Shown here one piece after another: positions 56,335 through 64,000 of a stretch of DNA of 64,000 nt (the stretch's first letter is position 1; the number at the start of each line of letters is the position of its first letter). The position numbers were made by a program, and so were the translations under genes. The DNA is from Sciurus carolinensis (lineage: Eukaryota; Chordata; Mammalia; Rodentia; Sciuridae). The stretch covers positions 9,445,084 through 9,509,083 of the forward strand of contig NC_062216.1 of assembly GCF_902686445.1 (NCBI RefSeq). Direction: 5' to 3'. A model generated the notes under the pieces. That model had not been told where the DNA came from, made no database searches, and was given only the letters and a program-made list of their open reading frames with translations.

Positions 56335-58207
56335 CGAAAGAAATTAAAGGAATATGAATAGGAGAAGAACCTGAACTATCACTATCTGCCAACAACATGA
56401 TTCTATATTTAGAAGATCCAAAAAATTCCACCAGAAAACTTCTAGAACTCATAAGCAAATTCGGCAAGGTAGCAGGATATAGTCAATACTCATAAATCAA
56501 ATGCATTTCTATACATAAGCAACAAATCCACTGGAAGAAAAATCGGAAAAACTACCCCATTCATAATAGCACCAACGAAAATAAAATACTTGGGAATCAA
56601 TCTAACAAGAGGTGAAAGGCCTCTACAATGAAAACTACAGAACACTAAAGAAAGAAATTGAAAACCTTAGAAGATGGGAAGATCTCCCATCCTCTTGGAT
56701 AGGCAGAATTAATAGTCAAAATGGCCAAACTACCAAAAGTGTTAAACAGTCAATGCAATTCCTGTTAAAATCTCAATGAAATTCTTCATAGAAATCCAAA
56801 AGGCAATCATGAAGTTCATTTGTAAAAATAAGAGACCTATAATAGCCAAGACAATCCTTAGCAAGAAGAGAAGCAGAAAGCATCACACTACCAGATCTTA
56901 AACTATATTATAGAGCAACAGTGGCATGGTGTTGGCACCAAAACAGAGATGTAGACCAATGGTATAAAATAGAAGACACAGAGACAAATCCACATAAATA
57001 CAGTTATCTCATACTAGACAAAGGTGCTAAATATATACGTTGGAGAAAAGATAGCCTATTTAATAAATGGTACTAGGAAAACTAGAAATCCATGTGTAAC
57101 AAAATGAAATTAAACCTCTATCACTCACCCTGCACAAAAATCAACTCAAAGTGGATCAAAGACTTTTAGGCACTTGAACAGAGAACCTGCACCTAACAGA
57201 AGAAAAAGTCATTTATGTCAGTTTAGGACCTGATTTCCTTAACAAGATCCCTAAAGTGCAAGAAGTAAAATTAAGAATCAATAAATGGAATGGATTCAAA
57301 CTAAAAAGCTTCTTCTCAGCAAAGAAACAACAACATGAAGAGAGAACCTACAGAATGGGAAAAAATCTTTACCACACACACCTCAGAGCACTAATCTCCA
57401 GGATATATAAAGAACTCAAAAAAAAATTAACATCAAAAAAACAAATAACTCAATCAATAAATGGGCTAAGGAACTGAACAGACACTTCACAGAAAAAGAA
57501 ATATAATCGATCAACAAACATGAAAAAATGTTAATCATCTCTTGCAATTAGAGAAACGCAAATCAAAATTAAGACTTCATCTCACTCCAGTCAGAATGGC
57601 AATTATCAAGAATACAAGCAATAATAATAATAAGTGTTGACGAGGATGTGGAGGAAAAAGGTACACTCATACATTGTTGGTGGAATTGCAGATTGGTGCA
57701 ACCTCTTTGGAAAGCAGTATGTACCCACCATTTGACCAGCTATACCACTCCTCAGTTTCTACCCAAAGGACTTAAAACCAGCACACTACAGTGATGCAGA
57801 CACATCAATGTTTATAGCAGCTCAATTCACAATAGCTAAACTAGGGAACCAACCTAGATACCCTTCAACAGATGAATGGATAAAGAAAATATGGTACAAT
57901 GGAATATTATTCAGCCTTAAAGAAGAATGAAATTACAGCATTTGCAGGTAAATGGATGGAGCTGGAGAATATCATGCTAAGTGAAATAAACCAATCCCAA
58001 AAATCTAAAGGTTGAATGTTTTCTCTGATGGGGGGATACTGATCCATAGTGGGTTTAGGTAGGGAAGAAGGAAGGAACTTTGGATTATGCAGAGGGGAGT
58101 GAGAGGAGGATAGGGAGTGAGAAGAGGATGGGAAGGACGATAAAATGAGACAGACATTATTATCCTATATACATGTATAAAAAAATTTTTAAATCTAAAA
58201 AAAGAAA
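56335..58207 (+). mobile_element. 5'-truncated LINE-1, older copy
   Basis: It begins in RT (GAAAGAAATTAAAGGAATAT), then the decayed FADD codons, ACAATGAAAACTACAGAACA, CTCTTGGATAGGCAGAATTA, CAATGGTATAAAATAGAAGA, AATGGATGGAGCTGGAGAAT, and a 3'UTR with a GAGAGGAGGATAGGGAGTGA-type purine region, ending A-rich at about 58200. Only a short plus-strand frame of about 73 codons survives (57256-57477). The 3' part is intact, so this is an ordinary 5' truncation. Confidence 0.88.
56385..56399 (+). other. Mutated L1 FADD motif (SANN)
   Basis: TCTGCCAACAACATG encodes SANNM; both catalytic aspartates are replaced by asparagine. Confidence 0.7.
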
Positions 58208-58254
58208 AATGTCTCCTCATACAGAAGGATTTAACTGGGTTTTAAGAAAAGTTT

Positions 58255-58362
58255 TAGGGGTTAAGGCTGTAGCTAATAGGCAGAGCTCTTGCCTACCACA
58301 TGTGAGGCACTGGGTTTGATCCTCAGCAAATAAATAAAGTAAAAGTTTAAAAAAAAAAAAGA
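58255..58362 (+). mobile_element. ID-derived SINE, partly deleted
   Basis: GGGGTTAAGGCTGTAGCTAA, TTGCCTACCACATGTGAGGC, GGGTTTGATCCTCAGC, then AAATAAATAAAG and an A run. Flanks include AAAGTTTTA / AAAGTTTCA. Confidence 0.8.
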
Positions 58363-59124
58363 ATAAAGTTTCAGCTGGCAAGATAAGAGAAAACATAAGC
58401 ATAATAAATGGGTAAAGAGGCAAATACCAAGAAAAAAGCTAAAAACATAGAGGAAAGGTAATATACTTGATTATAAGACGGAAAACACATTTAGGAATAG
58501 GATGCTAGTAAGGAAAGAAAGAAAACGTTAGAGAAGCTTTAAAAAGCACAGGGATTAAAAAGTGGCATATAACACAACCTGAACTAAGAGTAACTTCTTG
58601 CATTACTTGATGAAAAGTTTGATGAAAATTATTCTAAGAGTACTGTGCACCATGGAACAGAGAAGGGGTAGAAAGGCCAGTTTTCCTGCTGCAATCATCT
58701 CAAGAAGGGATAAAGATTGCAACGATATACGAACAGAGAATGACCTAACAGATGTGACAGTAAAAGAATCAGCAGATCCCTGACAAATAAGAAGGGAAGA
58801 TGAGAAAGAGAAATCATGAAAAGGAAAGAACTAAAGGGTGATTTAAAGGTTTCAAATCTAGAAACAAAGACCACAGGTAATTTTAACAAGAAAGGAAAAG
58901 AATGATAAAAGGAAGACCTCAACAGAAAGAATTTTAAGTATGGGGACACAAGTATTTACACCAAATGCTGCAATGAAGACCCACAAAAGGAAAATTGAAA
59001 AGAAAATATACAAAAAAAAAAATTAGCTGGAAGGGATTATTTGCAATATGAGAATTCTACAGATTGAGAGGAATAAATACATTGTAAACAGAAGCACAGT
59101 ACAATGGATGATCTATAAAAAACT
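58363..59124. other. Single-copy stretch
   Basis: No feature recognised; frames on both strands near 58598-58949 have no family signs. Confidence 0.45.
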
Positions 59125-59345
59125 GTATCTTATTTTAATCTGTACCAACCATTATTCTAAGCACCCTGCAAATGCTCCTTGTATACTCTCAAAAATCCTA
59201 CTACATGAATATACTATTATTTATCCTCAGTTTACAGGTTGAGAAACTGACACATGGAGGTTTACACAAAGTTACAGAATAACTAGTGGAAATCAGATCT
59301 GCACCAAAACAATCTGGCTCCAAAGTTCATGTTCTCAACCAGCTT
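59125..59345 (-). mobile_element. MIR SINE
   Basis: ACCATTATTCTAAGCACCCT, AAAATCCTACTACATGAATA, ACTATTATTTATCCTCAGTT, TACAGGTTGAGAAACTGACA, AAAGTTACAGAATAACTAGT and AATCTGGCTCCAAAGTTCAT follow the reverse MIR nearly end to end. One of the longer MIRs here. Confidence 0.75.
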
Positions 59346-59446
59346 CAATATTCTAGAAGTAATTAAGAGTGAGAAAAATGATGATAGCTCTTTTTAAAAA
59401 GTGAGGAATTAATTTATGAGTGCAAAGGTTCCAGATGGGTGATGTT

Positions 59447-59483
<37 letters not shown>
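59447..59483 (+). repeat. (TG)n microsatellite
   Basis: About 17 TG units starting GTTCATGTGTGTGTG. A shorter (AC)n follows near 59494, making a weak inverted repeat. Confidence 0.92.
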
Positions 59484-59485
<2 letters not shown>

Positions 59486-59590
59486 TTTGTGTACACACAC
59501 ACAAACATACGTATGGCTTAAGAAAATGAGCTGATGCTGTAACAGAAGATAAGATGTTTGGGGCATTAAACTGTTAGAATGGCATAATCA

Positions 59591-59737
59591 GGGCTGGGGT
59601 TGTAGCTCAGTGGCAGAGCACTTGCCTAGCATGAGTGAGGCACTGGGTTTGATCCTTAGCACCACATAAAAATAAACAAAAAAATAAAGGCATTCTGTCC
59701 TTCTACAACTACAAAACATTTTTAATTATTAAAAAAA
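59591..59737 (+). mobile_element. ID-derived SINE with specific 3' tail
   Basis: GGGCTGGGGTTGTAGCTCAG, AGCATGAGTGAGGCACTGGG, CCTTAGCACCACATAAAAAT, AATAAAGGCATTCTGTCCTT and CTACAACTAC. GAATGGCATAATCA before and GAATAGCATAATCA after differ at one base. Confidence 0.92.
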
Positions 59738-59964
59738 GAATAGCATAATCATGCTCAACCAAAAATAACCATTTATAACCAAAACATATCCCAAGTCACA
59801 GTATAGAGACACAAGCAACTAAAGAAGATGGATATACATTATTTAAAACAAGGCAGATACATTTAAGGGGAGGAGAAAACACTCCAAATTACAAGCAAAT
59901 ATTTGAGACTACTAAAGAACCAAGAACATACTATATTTGGCTCTCAGAAGATACTACGTTGTTT

Positions 59965-60135
59965 GTGCATTTCCCAAGTGTTCTGAGGACTACATCAATT
60001 AGAATTATCTGGTATGCTTATGAAGGATGTACATTCCTAGGTTCATCTGTAGGAATCTGGGGATAGAAATCAGCGAACTAAAACTTTAATATTTTTCTAG
60101 ACAATTCTTCTGCATAAAAGTTGAGATCCACTGCC
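59965..60135 (+). mobile_element. Possible MER3-like remnant
   Basis: TTAGAATTATCTGGTATGCT, TACATTCCTAGGTTCATCTG, GAATCTGGGGATAGAAATCA and AGTTGAGATCCACTG weakly follow the hAT nonautonomous order (..GAATCACCTGG..CACTG end). Confidence 0.35.
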
Positions 60136-61640
60136 TTCCTCTGTTGCACATGATGTGCTCAGAATTTTCTGACTCCCCAACCATTTTATCTGTGGTTTTC
60201 ATAATCTCACTCAGTTATTCTAGGTTCTTTAGTTGCCTACGCTTGATTTATGCTTATTTCAAAAAACCTCAATCCTGGTTTGGTAACATAAGCAAGACCT
60301 GTTTGAAGTTTTTAGCCCTGAAATCCACATTAACACCAATATTGACACGGAAAAAAAATGTTTTAGTTATTTTCCCTGACATTACAGTGCTTCTATTAAA
60401 TATATGGTGTTGACTAGACACTGGTATGATCCAATGTCAATTCTTAGGTAGCCAGATCAGTATAGAACAAGATGCTTGTTATCACAGATAGTCTTACTAT
60501 CTGAAATCCTGTTTACTGCCTCTAAAGTAGAAATCAAAAACATACTCTTGACCTAACATGGAAGCTTATCTGGGATAATGGCATTTTCTAAGTCAACAGT
60601 TGTCATTGTATAGAATGGGAGTATGAAAATATTCTAGTTACTAGAATAGTGAAGAAATGAGTTCTCCTAAGATCTCTGGGCCCCAATGATAGGACAACAG
60701 ATTGTCTACTTGATATGAGAAAGAATTGGGGGGGGAGAGGACTCCTTATTCAAAAAGGGATGCTCCTTAACAGTAGTAACTAGGCTCCTAAAATAATGAC
60801 TTCTGGATACTTTCATTGCTTTCTTTAGTAGATCTATGATCCAAATTGTAGAGAAAATACAACTGTGTCTCCTGTGTGACCTCTGATTCTCCTGCCTTAA
60901 TCCTAGTTAGTACTACAAACCTACTCTGTCATCTCACTGGATTGCCTGAGTTGACTAACATAAAAGATCAATAGTAAATTACAGAGGAAGTCTTTTGCCA
61001 TTTTCTGCAAACTGTTTGACCCTTGAAGGATTAAATACAAGTCATCTTTGTAGCCCACAGAGTAACTCAATATGCACTGCCAAACTTGACATGTGTGAGT
61101 GCCCTGTTCAATCCCTACAAGAGAACTCCACATATAGAGCACCCAAAATTAGCCATATATAAAATGCGCTCTGCTCCCACATAGCCAAGGTCATGGAATA
61201 GAGATAGTCTAACTCATGGTCTTACAATGCACAATGCATTTGAATTTCTTTCTTGTCAACTGAGCTAAAAGAAAAATGTTGTCACCAGTAAGAGGTAAGC
61301 TTTAGTTGAAAGAACAGTTCAAATCAGTACCACAGCAAACCAAATTCACCTAGGAGTCAAAGCTGTGGGGAAGCAGAGACTATGAAAAACTAGGGCAAGG
61401 CAAATAGTAATGGAAGGGGAATGTGAGAAACGTAGATGAAACAAACATGGAAAGAGAAGCTGAAACAAGAAACCATATATCCCTAGAATGACAGGCAGAG
61501 AGACTCGCTTCTCAGATTCCCAGCAGTTCTTTCTTTTACACAAGTTCTAGTTGTTCTTCATTAACGCAAAACAGTTGCATCCCTACAACAGATTCTCCTT
61601 GAAGCTGAAAGAGTCCTAATTAAAATAGGGTTTGTCTGTG
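60136..61640. other. Single-copy stretch, about 1.5 kb
   Basis: No recognised repeat or gene. The 73-codon minus-strand frame at 60921-61142 has no identifiable domain and no good splice sites. Confidence 0.45.
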
Positions 61641-61649
61641 TGTGACAAA

Positions 61650-61676
61650 ACAATACACACACACACACACACAAAC
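61650..61676 (+). repeat. (AC)n microsatellite
   Basis: About a dozen AC units, directly before a B1-dID SINE. Confidence 0.9.
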
Positions 61677-61680
61677 ACAT

Positions 61681-61875
61681 TTGTGCAGTGGTCTACACCT
61701 GTAATCCCAGCAGCTCAGGAGGCTGACACAGGATGACTGCAAGTTCAAGGCAAACCTCAGCAATTCACCAAGGCCCTAAGCAACTTAGAGAGACCTTGTC
61801 TCAAAATAGTTGGGGATGTGGCTCAGTGGATAAGCCCCCAGGTTTACTCCCCAGTACCAAAAAAGAAAAAAAAAG
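61681..61875 (+). mobile_element. B1-dID SINE
   Basis: TGCAGTGGTCTACACCTGTA, CAGCAGCTCAGGAGGCTGAC, AAGGCCCTAAGCAACTTAGA and GGGGATGTGGCTCAGTGGAT with GGTTTACTCCCCAGTACC. The B1-ID linker is very short (CTCAAAATAGTTGGGG). Confidence 0.87.
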
Positions 61876-62575
61876 TATATTTTTAGGGCATATACCAAAA
61901 TAAACAAAAAGGTGAAAACAGATGAGCCCAAAGAGAAAAGAAGTTGTACCAAGAAGAAACTCTTAAATCACAGGTTGCCAAAAGTCTCTGTAAATATGAA
62001 TCTGACTTACCAAGAAGTACCATCAATATTTATCATATCCTTGCCAATGAAACAAACTTTAGTCTTTTTTCCAAAGCAAATTATCAGTGTTAACAAATAA
62101 AAACTGTCTCAAACTCTGAGGCAAAAATCACATGACCAAGCTTTGCTGTTATTATCACACAAGTGTGGTATTTAAGAATTTTCTCTACCACACAGTAGAT
62201 AAAGAGGCAGCAAATCATAACCAGCCCTGTAACTAGCCTTTAACTTAATGGATTTTTCTCGTGCCCAAACTAACAATATAATAGTATCTAAAGTTCTCCC
62301 CATCCCTTATTTTTAAAGATCCTTTCTCTGAAAACAATCTTTGAATTTACTTTCTTTGAAGCTACTTTTTGGAACAAGTTCAAAATAAAACAATGACATA
62401 AGTTCACAATCAGACAAGTTTGCATTAACATTGTCAAAGACCAAACTAATGGCAGAATGACTGTAATTAACATACTTCCTCTTTGGTAAGAAATATATCA
62501 CATAAGTCTTGAATTCATTTTAATCTTATACATTTTATACAAAGAAAATGTCAATATTATTAAAATTTACTAATT
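61876..62575. other. Single-copy stretch
   Basis: No feature recognised. Confidence 0.45.
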
Positions 62576-62770
62576 TTTCTTTTTTTGGTGTACTGGAGGT
62601 AGAACCTAAGGTCACTCTATCAACCACTGAGATATATCCCCAGGTCTTTTTATTTTATTTTGAACCAGGTTCCCACTAAGTTTTCCAAGCTGGTCTTGAA
62701 TTTGTGATCCTTCTGCCTCTTCATCCCAAGTACGTGGGATTATAGGCATATGCCCACTACACTGGGCTAC
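62576..62770 (-). mobile_element. B1-dID SINE, diverged
   Basis: GTACTGGAGGTAGAACCTAA, CACTGAGATATATCCCCAGG, TTCCAAGCTGGTCTTGAATT and GTGGGATTATAGGCATATGC in reverse order. Confidence 0.82.
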
Positions 62771-63119
62771 TAGAGAATTTTAATGGATACTAATATTATA
62801 ATTCTACATTTAAAATAAGCTTGCCAATGTTTAAATTCTAACAAATATTTAATTAGAATTTTTCATAAAAACTTTCAAGATGTGCCAAAATAATTTCTGA
62901 AATATAACCAAAGGCAAAAGAGTAAAATTACTAATCCAACAACTACCTTTATGTTTATTTCTACTGACAAAACAATAAAATTTTTGAAGAAAATTATTCA
63001 ATCTTTGTGGTAATAGAATAGTTCTATATCTTGATTTTGGTGATAGGTACATAATCTACACATGATAAAATGGTTTAGAACTATACACACACATTGTACC
63101 AATTACCTAGTTTTAAGAT
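62771..63119. other. Single-copy AT-rich stretch
   Basis: Nothing recognised. Confidence 0.45.
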
Positions 63120-63133
63120 TGTTCTATAGTTAT

Positions 63134-63141
63134 TATTATTA

Positions 63142-63172
<31 letters not shown>

Positions 63173-63248
63173 GCGGTGCTGGGGATTGAACCCAGGGCCC
63201 TGTGATTGCAAAGCAAGCATTTACCAACTGAGATATCTCCCCAGCCCC
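63134..63248 (-). mobile_element. ID element, young, 14-bp target duplication
   Basis: (ATT)n and a T run of about 22, GCGGTGCTGGGGATTGAACC, GGGCCCTGTGATTGCAAAGC, ACTGAGATATCTCCCCAGCC. Flanked exactly by TGTTCTATAGTTAT at 63120-63133 and 63249-63262. Confidence 0.93.
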
Positions 63249-63299
63249 TGTTCTATAGTTATGTAAGATATAACCTGCAGGGGAAACCAGGTGAAAGGT

Positions 63300-63500
63300 A
63301 CAGTTCCTGCTTTACTAATTTTTACAATTTCCTATTAATGTATAATGACTGGAACTTACCAGGATTCCAAGGGTTCACAGTAATCCTATGAAACAGGTAC
63401 TATTTTTACCCCCATTCTATAGCTGAGGAAACTGAGATACAGGCATTTTAAAATACCTGCTCAAGGTCAGATATTGACAGAGCCAGGATTTGGATCACAG
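63300..63500 (-). mobile_element. MIR SINE
   Basis: ATGAAACAGGTACTATTTTT, CCCCCATTCTATAGCTGAGG, AAACTGAGATACAGGCATTT, CTGCTCAAGGTCAGATATTG and ACAGAGCCAGGATTTGGATC follow the reverse MIR closely, including the AAGGTCA core. Confidence 0.78.
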
Positions 63501-63894
63501 GAAGAATGACTCCAGAAGTTTGGACTGTTTGAAAGGGACACTAGTGGAATGACTCTACAAGTCTGGATACATCAGAAAGGCCGGGGAGCCACCAAAGGAT
63601 TATAGGCAAAGTATGGCTGACTATCAAATTCACATTTTATTTTGGCAAAATCCCTCAGGTATGAGTGTAGAATGACTAATGAAAACAAGTAAAAGCAAAA
63701 GATTAGTTAAGAGACTAATATTTCAGAAATACTAAAAGCCTGAATTAAGGGACTAGCAACAGAATAAAAATAAGTGAATACATACGGAGAATGCAAAATC
63801 AGCTTGATCTTACAACTAGATGAGGAGTGAGGATGATTCCAAGGCTTTACTGACTAGGCACATGACAAACACTTCACGTTCATTTTCTTGTTTT
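63501..63894. other. Single-copy stretch
   Basis: No feature recognised. Confidence 0.45.
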
Positions 63895-64000
63895 TGTTTG
63901 TGGTGTGTCTTTGTTTTGCAATACTAGGGTATAAACCCTGGGTACCTCAGGTCCATGGGGCAAGCACATCCCCAGCCCTTTTTATTTTTCATTTTGAGAT
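63895..64000 (-). mobile_element. B1-dID SINE cut by the window end
   Basis: TGTTTGTGGTGTGTCTTTGT, ACTAGGGTATAAACCCTGGG, GCAAGCACATCCCCAGCCC, then the linker complement and the start of the B1 half (TTTTGAGAT) at the edge. Confidence 0.78.

Noticed and set aside
60921..61142. A 73-codon minus-strand gene
   Set aside because: No family features and no strong splice or start context.
51840..64000. CRISPR-like or other spaced direct repeats
   Set aside because: Recurring motifs are dispersed SINE copies and microsatellites; no regularly spaced identical repeats with unique spacers exist.

Overview
This window reads as mammalian nuclear DNA from a rodent, most likely a squirrel-family (Sciuridae) genome. 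The evidence is the repeats. There are dozens of composite SINEs with a 7SL/B1-like left half and an ID (tRNA-Ala-like) right half, the B1-dID type known from squirrels and relatives. There are simple ID elements with long A tails, and an ID-derived SINE with a distinctive 3' tail (AATAAAGG..TGTCCATCTACAACT). There are also LINE-1 copies related to one another. The family assignment is from memory; I could not run a repeat library.

I find no confident host protein-coding gene. Almost every long open reading frame is a LINE-1 fragment, an LTR or a SINE read by chance. The window is best described as intergenic or intronic. One short minus-strand candidate exon (2208-2279) has good splice-site look-alikes and an open, protein-like frame, but it is unproven.

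Layout. 1-7.8 kb: mostly single-copy AT-rich DNA with B1-dID SINEs, a MIR and a MER3-like remnant. 7.8-8.7 kb: a fairly young 5'-truncated L1 3' end. 9-17.4 kb: several LTRs (a MaLR LTR, two older LTRs, a short LTR, and an intact solo LTR with gammaretrovirus-type ends inserted in a SINE with a GTAG target duplication). 17.6-21.7 kb: SINEs, an old L1-derived fragment and quiet DNA. 21.9-24.6 kb: a minus-strand L1 with an internal 67-bp duplicated patch. 25-43 kb: old repeats (MIR, L2, MLT1-like, L1M, MER5A) with younger SINEs nested in them. 43.5-49.6 kb: the largest element, an L1 with a GC-rich 5'UTR, ORF1 and ORF2, inactivated by stops, frameshifts and small deletions and lacking its 3' end. 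50-56 kb: an old L1M, a MaLR LTR with a nested SINE, ID, MER20 and MLT1-like pieces. 56.3-58.2 kb: another L1 3' half. 58-64 kb: SINEs, MIRs and microsatellites.

The parts do not form a pathway. The only functional relationship is parasitic: ID and B1-dID SINEs carry internal pol III promoter boxes and end in A-rich tails with target duplications, as expected if they were copied by L1 machinery. All three L1 copies here that cover the reverse-transcriptase FADD motif have lost it, so none in this window looks able to supply that machinery.
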